Source of the DNA: UBA349 sp964444115
GTDB taxonomy: Archaea > Methanobacteriota > Methanobacteria > Methanobacteriales > Methanobacteriaceae
Direction of reading: 5' to 3'
Assembly (NCBI GenBank): GCA_964444115.1
Contig: CAYUFT010000074.1
Coordinates: 1 to 10,710, forward strand
Length of the DNA: 10,710 nucleotides
The position numbers and the translations under genes are program-made. Under the pieces are notes generated by a model. The model worked only from the letters and a program-made list of their open reading frames with translations. It made no database searches and was not told the DNA's origin. Below, one piece after another: positions 1 through 6,379 of this stretch. Position 1 is the first letter of the stretch. Each line of letters begins with the position of its first letter.

Positions 1-749
1 CCATTAATAACTATTTCTGGAATGAAATTTGCATTTTCAGGTACTAAAGACTGTTCTTTGAGTTTGGGCCTTAGTGAAGGACAATAAGGATGATTAGTTG
101 TAGGACCAATCCAGGGATAATTGGTTTCAGGTTTAGAGGCTGCTGAACAAATATCAAATGGTGTTATAACTCCTTCAACTTCTTTAATGGCCTCCAGTGC
201 CCTTTGGCCAGCTTCAATTACTGCTTCTCTGGTCTGACACATGTACCAGAAATTAGCACCCATGAAACCTGTTTTATATCCTAATTTACTCTCAATTTTA
301 AAGTCAGGAATAGCAATAGGAACTATAATCATATTACGACCATATAATTCTTCTTCCCATTCATAACCATCACCACAATGGCCCACTTGTTTCATCATGC
401 CGATAAAACCATCAGCATCAGGAGTGGCATTGAACATGGAAGTAAATGGTTTTACCAGTATATCTTGGCGAATTCTATAGGATAATTCTACTTCGAATTT
501 CTCCATATCATCTAATCCAAACCAGAATTGTAATATAGCACCATTTCTACCATCAGGAGTTTTAGAGGAGTCCAAAAATGATTCTAAACCACCTTCAACT
601 CTTCCAATAACCGCACCGGGAGTGGAAGTTGCATCATAGGCAGCTCTTTCAATTATTTGATCATTATCCCCAGTTATAATGGCCCTTACGCAAGTCCCAT
701 CAAAAATCTCGCAGTAAGTATCCTCAATTTCTATTCCATTAATTTCCAT
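1..749 (-). CDS. ftr: Formylmethanofuran:tetrahydromethanopterin formyltransferase paralogue (FtrII-like), 3' end outside window
   Basis: The first 249 residues are present; the family is about 297 long, so roughly 48 residues lie off the edge. Ftr moves the formyl group from formylmethanofuran to tetrahydromethanopterin, the second step of CO2 reduction to methane, in the cytoplasm. The N-terminus MEINGIEIEDT is the Ftr family signature. GDGYEWEEELYGR (about 147-159) and TTNHPYCPSL (about 220-229) match family blocks as I recall them. The ATG at 749 was chosen because it gives the conserved MEING start and has GGAG (758-761) eight bases upstream. An in-frame ATG at 773 would add eight residues but lacks a ribosome site. 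It follows ehaR by 61 bases. In Methanothermobacter a second Ftr (FtrII) also closes the eha cluster, so this is probably the paralogue rather than the main enzyme. Some blocks differ from canonical Ftr, so activity is not certain. Confidence 0.88.
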   Translation of the reverse strand, partial: MEINGIEIEDTYCEIFDGTCVRAIITGDNDQIIERAAYDATSTPGAVIGRVEGGLESFLDSSKTPDGRNGAILQFWFGLDDMEKFEVELSYRIRQDILVKPFTSMFNATPDADGFIGMMKQVGHCGDGYEWEEELYGRNMIIVPIAIPDFKIESKLGYKTGFMGANFWYMCQTREAVIEAGQRALEAIKEVEGVITPFDICSAASKPETNYPWIGPTTNHPYCPSLRPKLKEQSLVPENANFIPEIVIN

Positions 750-757
750 TATTTTAA

Positions 758-761
758 CTCC
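758..761 (-). promoter_or_regulatory. Ribosome binding site of the ftr paralogue
   Basis: GGAG on the minus strand, eight bases before the ATG at 749. It decides between that start and the in-frame ATG at 773, which has no purine-rich site upstream. Confidence 0.6.
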
Positions 762-810
762 AAAGCATCCCATATTTCAAATTATTCCCCAATTAAAATT
801 CATGATTAAA

Positions 811-1845
811 TTATCCCAAACTACCAATAGATTCTCCTCTAAGTTCTTTTCGACATAGTAAACTTTTTTGGAGGAGTTCTTCCCGGTTTTCGTCATTAAT
901 TAATGCAATTATAGGTAACTCGGAGCCAAATATTTCTTCAAACTGCTCTAAAAGCTGGAAACTTACCCTAAAGTTGGCCAATGCCCGTTGAGGATCTATA
1001 GCGTAACCTTCCACGAATCTTCTTACATAGTCACTGTTGAATTTAGAATGTAGATCAATTAATATTGATGTAGCTATGGTGTTTTTGGATATTATAGCAA
1101 TATCTGCAGCATTGATGGCAAATTCATTACCATTAAATGAAACTGATACTCCATGATTTTCCTTTGCAAATTTTAAGGGCTCCACATCAGTAATGCTGTC
1201 ACCAACATACATGACACTATCTGGGGAGGCATCATTCTTTTTTAAGATGTCCTCAACTGCCAGTTTTTTCCCTTCTCCACCCACAGTTTTTACCTCATGA
1301 AGTATTTGGCCAATTTCCATTTGGGGAAGCTCTTCAAAGAAGATTTTATCCATGGTCTCAAAGTCAGTACCCTTAACTATTAGGTCCTTGATTTCCCTCA
1401 ATCTTTGCTTTTCGGTAGGTGAAAGGACATGTTTATCCAGGTCAGCTTGAGTATAGTAGGTATTCTCAAAGGAGAATCCAGTTAAATCACATAGTGCATT
1501 AATATACTGGCCATAGCTGGTGCTTACTATGAATGAAGGCATGGTAGATTCAACATAAGATATGGTTTCAGTAGCACCAGGAACCATCATGACATTTTCT
1601 CGAGAAAAATCAATGATTTTTTGGTTATCTACATCATATGCTTTTAAAAAAGGAATAATCAACTTAAGAGTATCACCAGCATTATAGCCTGGCCTTTTTA
1701 CTTCTTCTACCAGAACATCATCATAATGGCTAACTTCTGAGAAGAATTTTTCTCCATCAGGAATGAAATGGCCTGCTAATTCAAATGCATTGTCATTAAC
1801 TGACAAAGGTCCTTCACAATCAGTAATAAATATTTTTTTTGGCAA
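811..1845 (-). CDS. ehaR: EhaR, HAD-superfamily hydrolase-like subunit encoded with energy-converting hydrogenase A
   Basis: A soluble 344-residue protein with no membrane segment and no cysteine cluster. HAD motifs appear in order: motif I FITDCEGPLS with nucleophile Asp9; motif II IVSTSYG with Ser108/Thr109; a lysine pair at 193-194 for motif III; and motif IV YVGDSITD with Asp216 and Asp220. Residues 30-100 fit a helical cap domain, and a helical tail (about 270-344) follows the HAD core. The second acid of motif I is Glu11 rather than the usual Asp, as in a minority of HAD phosphatases. The start is TTG, preceded by a strong GGGAGGAGG; no ATG lies near. It sits 132 bases after ehaQ and 61 before the Ftr paralogue. 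The name follows from position after ehaQ and recall of the EhaR family. Its substrate is unknown, and whether it is a true hydrogenase subunit cannot be told from sequence. Confidence 0.82.
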   Translation of the reverse strand: MPKKIFITDCEGPLSVNDNAFELAGHFIPDGEKFFSEVSHYDDVLVEEVKRPGYNAGDTLKLIIPFLKAYDVDNQKIIDFSRENVMMVPGATETISYVESTMPSFIVSTSYGQYINALCDLTGFSFENTYYTQADLDKHVLSPTEKQRLREIKDLIVKGTDFETMDKIFFEELPQMEIGQILHEVKTVGGEGKKLAVEDILKKNDASPDSVMYVGDSITDVEPLKFAKENHGVSVSFNGNEFAINAADIAIISKNTIATSILIDLHSKFNSDYVRRFVEGYAIDPQRALANFRVSFQLLEQFEEIFGSELPIIALINDENREELLQKSLLCRKELRGESIGSLG

Positions 1846-1849
1846 AGTG

Positions 1850-1858
1850 CCTCCTCCC
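1850..1858 (-). promoter_or_regulatory. Strong Shine-Dalgarno site that fixes the TTG start of ehaR
   Basis: GGGAGGAGG on the minus strand, ending four bases before the TTG at 1845. It is among the best ribosome sites in the window and supports a TTG start. Confidence 0.65.
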
Positions 1859-1880
1859 AGGGAATATGGTAAATATAAAA

Positions 1881-1889
1881 TTATAAAAA
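1881..1889 (-). promoter_or_regulatory. Candidate internal TATA box upstream of ehaR
   Basis: TTTTTATAA on the minus strand, preceded by a purine/A-rich stretch that could be a BRE. A start about 25 bases downstream would give a leader of roughly 15 bases carrying the GGGAGGAGG site. The spacer is AT-rich, so chance TATA-like words are expected. Confidence 0.3.
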
Positions 1890-1977
1890 TTTCTAAGCAA
1901 GTAAATTACTAGCAAATTAAATGTAATTCAATTAAAATATAATTTAAATTAAGATTTTCAATTAACATTAAATAATA

Positions 1978-3333
1978 TTAATCTTTTACCCTAACTTTAA
2001 TTGAATTTACAGGACATAGTGACTGGCATTCACCACAGGCAATGCAGGTTTCTTGATTAACACTAATTTTATCATTTTCAAGTGTTAAAGCATCTACGGG
2101 GCAATTATTAACACAAACGCCGCAAGCTTGACAAATAGAATCATTAACTTCGACTTCCCCGTTTCTAGGGCCAGTTATCTTACGCCTTTTAAGAATTATT
2201 TCATCATTTTCAGCTTCAAAATATTCTTCTTTCAATTCAACTGCTGAGACCGGGCATATGGCACTGCATTTACCACAATAAACACATTCTGAGCCAATAT
2301 GCACTGGAGAGGGCATTTCCAGTTCAATACAATTAACGGGGCATTGGGCCATGCAAGCACCACAGCCAATACAATTCTCGTCAATGACAGTTATTTGACG
2401 TTTAGGAGAAGTGAATTCAATAATTTCTTTAATGTCAATCATTTCAAGACCAGAATCAACAAAACCTTCAATCTTTTCTTTTATAATAGAAGTAACATCA
2501 ATTGAGAATTCATCTTCCTCATTTTGATAACTAACATCTCTTAAAATTTTGTTTAAAACATTGTCAATTCTTCCTGCATCTTTGGCCAGTTTTTCAGATT
2601 CTTTTTCAAGAAGTTCTGATACAATTTCCATAGTTTTAATTTTAGAAAATTGCTCATAGGCTCTTTTTCTGGATGAATATTTAATAGCTGTGGAAGGACA
2701 AACTTCCAAACATTCCTCACACCGTGCACAATAAGAAGGATCAATATATGGTAGTTTACTTATTTTACCTACATTAATTGCTCCTTTGGAAGGACAAACT
2801 CTAGTACAAGTCATGCAACCAATACAATCTTTTTGGTTGACAACAATTGCTTTTCCACCAACCACAGATCGAGGTAAAATCTTACCATATTTTATGGCCT
2901 CGGTAGGGCAAACTCTAGAACAGTACCCACATCTTACGCATTTATCTTCATCAATAACACTGTGAGCTTCCTCAGTTCCAGAGGCAATTAATTGAATAGC
3001 TCCGGTCTTACAAGCACCAACACAGGCCCCACATCTTCTACAAAGTTTAGGGTTAATATTAGGAACATTTTCTCGAATTGGTTCTGAGAGAATGGTTCTC
3101 ATCTTAATAGCATCATAAGGACACGCTTCTCTGCATAAAACACATCCAAAACATTTATCATCAATTTCAATGTGGTTATCTGGAGGTATCTCATGTACTG
3201 CTTCCACTGGGCAAGATTTCAAACAAGGCCTATCTTTACACTCTTGACACTTGCTGTGGTCAATTTCATAGTCCACTTCAACTTCCCTAAGGGGTTTGAA
3301 GACTTTTTTAGTTGTGACAGGAATACTAATCAA
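1978..3333 (-). CDS. ehaQ: EhaQ, polyferredoxin with ten [4Fe-4S] motifs
   Basis: This 451-residue soluble iron-sulfur protein would pass electrons between the hydrogenase module and a ferredoxin or partner enzyme on the cytoplasmic side. Ten four-cysteine motifs are visible, beginning at Cys29, 61, 98, 132, 170, 202, 321, 350, 401 and 430. Nine have the standard CxxCxxCxxxC spacing. The first is Cys29-x2-Cys32-x4-Cys37-x3-Cys41. A charged, helical insert without cysteines (about 220-310) separates six N-terminal from four C-terminal motifs. Ten clusters is the count known for EhaQ, whereas Ehb has a 14-cluster protein. The annotated start is TTG, the first possible codon after an in-frame TAG two codons upstream, but AGGAG touches it directly. 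GTG at codon 20 (base 3276) is an alternative that still keeps all clusters. Spacers are 142 bases to ehaP and 132 to ehaR. Confidence 0.92.
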   Translation of the reverse strand: MISIPVTTKKVFKPLREVEVDYEIDHSKCQECKDRPCLKSCPVEAVHEIPPDNHIEIDDKCFGCVLCREACPYDAIKMRTILSEPIRENVPNINPKLCRRCGACVGACKTGAIQLIASGTEEAHSVIDEDKCVRCGYCSRVCPTEAIKYGKILPRSVVGGKAIVVNQKDCIGCMTCTRVCPSKGAINVGKISKLPYIDPSYCARCEECLEVCPSTAIKYSSRKRAYEQFSKIKTMEIVSELLEKESEKLAKDAGRIDNVLNKILRDVSYQNEEDEFSIDVTSIIKEKIEGFVDSGLEMIDIKEIIEFTSPKRQITVIDENCIGCGACMAQCPVNCIELEMPSPVHIGSECVYCGKCSAICPVSAVELKEEYFEAENDEIILKRRKITGPRNGEVEVNDSICQACGVCVNNCPVDALTLENDKISVNQETCIACGECQSLCPVNSIKVRVKD

Positions 3334-3338
3334 CTCCT
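3334..3338 (-). promoter_or_regulatory. AGGAG abutting the ehaQ TTG codon
   Basis: AGGAG on the minus strand lies immediately next to the TTG at 3333 with zero spacing. As a Shine-Dalgarno sequence it is too close to serve that codon, so the ehaQ start is uncertain. Confidence 0.4.
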
Positions 3339-3398
3339 AAGAGACTTTAATCCATATTAAATAATTTTAATATTTTTTTATTTTATAAAATTCAAGGA

Positions 3399-3407
3399 TT
3401 TATAAAT
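3399..3407 (-). promoter_or_regulatory. Weak candidate TATA box upstream of ehaQ
   Basis: ATTTATAAA on the minus strand, centred about 70 bases before the ehaQ start. A start 25 bases downstream would give a leader of about 45 bases. The surrounding 140 bases are extremely AT-rich, so this is only a possibility. Confidence 0.2.
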
Positions 3408-3475
3408 TTAAATAATTTAACTTTATGATAATTTAACCTTTAATTTTAGACTTGATTTTAATTTAATAAGTTTAA

Positions 3476-4504
3476 TTAATCAACAACTGGTAATTGTGAA
3501 GGTTTTAGGGTTATTAAAATCACATCTTCACCTTCAGAATTTTTGTCAATAAGGAATCTAGCAGTATAGTAGCCAGCAACACCAAATGGACATGTTTGAT
3601 AACAATTACTACATCTTAAGCATTTTTTAGAATCTCTTTTGACACCAGTTTCTTTATTATAAGATATAGCACCAGAAGGACATTCTTTTACACACAAGCG
3701 ACATTTAGTGCACTTCTCTTCATCCCAGGTGATAATTCTCATTTTCAAGCGGTCAGTGATTTTATCCATTAAATCCACGACCATTTCTTCTTTAGAGATT
3801 ATATTAAGGGCTTTTTCCTTTAATTCTGCTAGAGGATATTCCATTTTGAATATTTTATCAGATGACAGTTGTTTAAGGTCTTCCTGACGATCTTCGATGG
3901 CTTTTTCCAGTGTTTGAACCATGAGGTTGATAATCTGTTTTTGCTCTTCTATATTTGAAATGTAAATACCTTTTAGAGCACCTTTAACTGGACAGGCATC
4001 TAAACAGTCACCACAGGAAATGCACTTTTTCTGGTCCACCATTATTTTATTGTCTTCTTCACGAATAGCATCTACTTGGCAAGATTTCATGCACTTTTTA
4101 CATCTAATACAGAGATAATCATCAATAACAAACATCTTATCCACAGGAAGAATAGTAAATTCTTCGCGGATTAAGTGATTTTCTCCACAGGTAAGTGTTT
4201 TAGGATCAGTAGGACATACTTCCGCACAGAAACCACACCGAATACAAGCACCCATTACGATTACGGGATAGGTTAGGCCATCATTATCTGCAGTATCTTC
4301 ATCCCTAACTAATTTTATCGCTCCAGGCGCGGGACAAGCTGCTGTGCAAGCTCCACAACCAATACAATATTCTTTGAAAACTTCTGGAAAGTCTCTAAAC
4401 CGATCAGGTTTTTCTACTATATCGTGTTCAGATTTTGCTCCAGCAAATTTCTCTGCCCATGATTTTCGAGCGAACTCATACATGTACCATATTACAGAAG
4501 ACAT
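3476..4504 (-). CDS. ehaP: EhaP, polyferredoxin with six [4Fe-4S] motifs
   Basis: This 342-residue soluble polyferredoxin is an electron-transfer subunit of the hydrogenase. Six CxxCxxCxxxC motifs start at Cys47, 87, 132, 161, 265 and 295. Most end in Pro after the fourth Cys, but the third ends CQ. A helical, charged insert without cysteines (about 183-256) separates the first four motifs from the last two. The 6-cluster count is characteristic of EhaP. The ATG at 4504 gives MSSVIWYMYEFARKSW; GGTG (4509-4512) lies four bases upstream. Met8 is an alternative start with no obvious ribosome site. The upstream spacer is cut by a run of N, so the distance to ehaO is unknown. ehaQ follows after 142 AT-rich bases. 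Confidence 0.93.
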   Translation of the reverse strand: MSSVIWYMYEFARKSWAEKFAGAKSEHDIVEKPDRFRDFPEVFKEYCIGCGACTAACPAPGAIKLVRDEDTADNDGLTYPVIVMGACIRCGFCAEVCPTDPKTLTCGENHLIREEFTILPVDKMFVIDDYLCIRCKKCMKSCQVDAIREEDNKIMVDQKKCISCGDCLDACPVKGALKGIYISNIEEQKQIINLMVQTLEKAIEDRQEDLKQLSSDKIFKMEYPLAELKEKALNIISKEEMVVDLMDKITDRLKMRIITWDEEKCTKCRLCVKECPSGAISYNKETGVKRDSKKCLRCSNCYQTCPFGVAGYYTARFLIDKNSEGEDVILITLKPSQLPVVD

Positions 4505-4526
4505 AGGACACCATCACATTGTAAAT

Positions 4527-4626
4527 NNNNNNNNNNNNNNNNNNNNNNNNNNNNNNNNNNNNNNNNNNNNNNNNNNNNNNNNNNNNNNNNNNNNNNNNNN
4601 NNNNNNNNNNNNNNNNNNNNNNNNNN
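4527..4626. other. Assembly gap (100 N) between ehaO and ehaP
   Basis: One hundred N separate the end of ehaO (its TAG lies five bases from the gap) from the leader of ehaP. The flanks share no repeated sequence, so this join cannot be collapsed as the other can. The number is probably a placeholder; real sequence of unknown length is missing. Nothing suggests that a whole gene is lost, since ehaO and ehaP are expected neighbours. Confidence 0.95.
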
Positions 4627-4631
4627 ATATT

Positions 4632-5759
4632 CTATTTAATATCGAAAATACCTTGAAATTGTTTTTCTCCGCCTTTTTCATCCACTATTACCACACGTTC
4701 CGCGCAGGCAATACATGGATCAACACTGGCATAGGCCGCGATGGCATCTGATACAGTAGCCACGTCTTTTAGCATGTACTTAGCACAGGCATCAATATTC
4801 ATGATACTGGGAGTTCTAATAGAGGCATTGTTAATTAAATTACCATTGGTTTCAATCATATAGGTAACTTCACCCCTAGGAGCTTCATTTCTCCACTCTC
4901 CAAATCCTGCACCAATATCTACTTTTTTACGGACATCACCTTCAGGTAAATTCTCAATAACTTGTTTTATAAGACTAATAGATTGTGGAATCTCATCAAA
5001 ACGATTCATGTTACGAGCAAAGACGTCACCATCTTTTCTCCAAATTACTTTGAAGTCAAAATTATCTCGGTAAGTATGATGGTCTTCTCGAAGATCGTGT
5101 TTTAAACCAGAAGCCCTACCAATTGGCCCTACAGCACGGGATTTTATAGCCTCTTCTTTGGTCATTCTACCAACCTTTTTAGACCTCAATCCCATTAAAG
5201 GACCTTGCTCGTACATTTCCACGTATTTTTGATATTCCACTTCTAATTTATTCATTATGGTCATGATTTGTTGGAGATGAACCTCTTTAACATCCATTCT
5301 AACTCCACCAACTACATTCCATCCCATATTAACCCTATTACCAGTTAAAAGTTCAATGGCATCCATAACCGGTTCTCTTAAATGAAGCATGTACATGAAT
5401 AGGGTTTCATGTTCCACCGCCTTGAAAAATGTGGAATTGGCCAGTAAGTGGCTTTGTATTCTGTCCAGTTCATTGGTAAGTACTCTTAAAAATTGGGCCC
5501 TTAAAGGTGCTCTTTCATCTGATATCTTTTCAAATGTTTCGGCAAAAGTTTGGGTGTGTACATAAGAACAAATTCCACATACTCTTTCTGCAAGATAAAT
5601 GGATTTTTGCCAGGTTTTTCCAACCATTATGCGTTCAATTCCTCGATGAACATAACCATAGTCGATTTCTGCACTTACAACTCTTTCTCCTTCAGTTTTA
5701 AGCTTTAGACGAAGAGGTTCCTTTAATCCCGGGTGAATTGGACCTATAGGTAAAATCAT
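4632..5759 (-). CDS. ehaO: EhaO, [NiFe]-hydrogenase large subunit (energy-converting hydrogenase A)
   Basis: The catalytic subunit carrying the Ni-Fe site, for reversible H2 oxidation on the cytoplasmic side of the membrane complex. Both nickel-binding pairs are present: RVCGICSYVH with Cys61 and Cys64, and DPCIACAER with Cys349 and Cys352. The central NMGWNVVGGVRMD block and the later APRGEVTYMIE block are typical of group 4 large subunits and the related NuoD/49-kDa family. At 375 residues it is the usual length for EhaO. Twenty residues follow Arg355, where maturation proteases cut other NiFe hydrogenases; whether this tail is removed cannot be seen. The ATG overlaps the ehaN stop (ATGA), and GGGAGG (5768-5773) lies eight bases upstream, so translation is probably coupled, in keeping with paired small and large subunits. 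Confidence 0.96.
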   Translation of the reverse strand: MILPIGPIHPGLKEPLRLKLKTEGERVVSAEIDYGYVHRGIERIMVGKTWQKSIYLAERVCGICSYVHTQTFAETFEKISDERAPLRAQFLRVLTNELDRIQSHLLANSTFFKAVEHETLFMYMLHLREPVMDAIELLTGNRVNMGWNVVGGVRMDVKEVHLQQIMTIMNKLEVEYQKYVEMYEQGPLMGLRSKKVGRMTKEEAIKSRAVGPIGRASGLKHDLREDHHTYRDNFDFKVIWRKDGDVFARNMNRFDEIPQSISLIKQVIENLPEGDVRKKVDIGAGFGEWRNEAPRGEVTYMIETNGNLINNASIRTPSIMNIDACAKYMLKDVATVSDAIAAYASVDPCIACAERVVIVDEKGGEKQFQGIFDIK

Positions 5760-6205
5760 TCTTTTTGCCTCCCTTTAGCAGCTATGGCACCAGGGGCCAC
5801 AGCTAAGATAGCTTCTAATATTTCTGAAGGTCGAGGTGGGCATCCAGATACTTCAGCATCTACTGGAATAAAGTCAGAAACAGGTGCATTGACACATCCA
5901 CCTTCCTGATTAAAGACATCCCCAGATATAGGGCAGTTTCCAAGAGCCACTACTATTTTAGGTTCAGGTGCTTTAGTATAAATCCGCCTTAGGTTTTCTT
6001 TCCACTGTTCAGTGACCGCACCAGTAACTAAAATAACATCCGCCTCCCGTGGATTATTGTGAACATATATACCGTACTGTTCTAGATCGTATCTGGGAGA
6101 TAGTAAGGCAACAACTTCAATATCACAGCCATTACATCCTCCAGAATTCACCAGACAAACGTGAATTGAACTCTTTCTTACAATATCTTTAAGAGCATTT
6201 AACAT
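5756..6205 (-). CDS. ehaN: EhaN, [NiFe]-hydrogenase small subunit
   Basis: The 149-residue small subunit holds the proximal [4Fe-4S] cluster next to the Ni-Fe site. The four ligands are visible: Cys24 and Cys27 in GGCNGCDIE, Cys91 in GNCPISG and Cys122 in SGCPPRP. This is the short, NuoB-like form of group 4 hydrogenases, with no signal peptide and none of the C-terminal clusters of uptake enzymes. An additional Cys at 104 is not a standard ligand. The ATG at 6205 follows AGAGGT (6212-6217) by six bases. It overlaps ehaO at ATGA. Upstream is a 159-base spacer holding a tandem duplication. Confidence 0.95.
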   Translation of the reverse strand: MLNALKDIVRKSSIHVCLVNSGGCNGCDIEVVALLSPRYDLEQYGIYVHNNPREADVILVTGAVTEQWKENLRRIYTKAPEPKIVVALGNCPISGDVFNQEGGCVNAPVSDFIPVDAEVSGCPPRPSEILEAILAVAPGAIAAKGRQKE

Positions 6206-6298
6206 TTCTTTACCTCTTAATTTCCCTAGTTAAAGTTAATTTATTAAATTTTTTAATAGATGAATTATGATTTACTATCATGCAAGCATTAATTATAT

Positions 6299-6379
6299 GT
6301 TATTGAACAATTACTTCAAAACACTATTCAGATAAAATGTTATTGAACAATTACTTTCAAAACACTATTCAGATAAAAT
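6299..6379. repeat. Tandem duplication, 40/41-base unit, spanning the 3' end of ehaM
   Basis: Copy 1 (6299-6338) and copy 2 (6339-6379) are identical except for one extra T in a T run (TTACTT versus TTACTTT). Copy 2 includes the last codons and TAG stop of ehaM; copy 1 is a non-coding echo in the ehaM-ehaN spacer. Each unit carries the short inverted pair TTGAA/TTCAA, so each could form a weak hairpin. It may be a genuine recent duplication or a local assembly error. Confidence 0.85.

Noticed and set aside
749..773. Upstream ATG start for the Ftr paralogue
   Set aside because: It has no ribosome site, and the family N-terminus MEING begins at the downstream ATG, which does.
2299..2505. Open frame of 68 codons on the plus strand
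   Set aside because: It lies antisense within ehaQ, its composition mirrors the cysteine-rich gene, and it has no ribosome site or family resemblance.
2553..2744. Open frame of 63 codons in another minus-strand frame
   Set aside because: Entirely inside ehaQ, which has clear cluster motifs in its own frame.
3334..3475. Terminator in the T/A-rich ehaP-ehaQ spacer
   Set aside because: T runs occur throughout this AT-rich DNA, no stable stem precedes one, and ehaQ directly continues the operon.
4344..4751. Plus-strand open frame running through the N run
   Set aside because: It exists only because N is read as coding; it is antisense to ehaP and ehaO.
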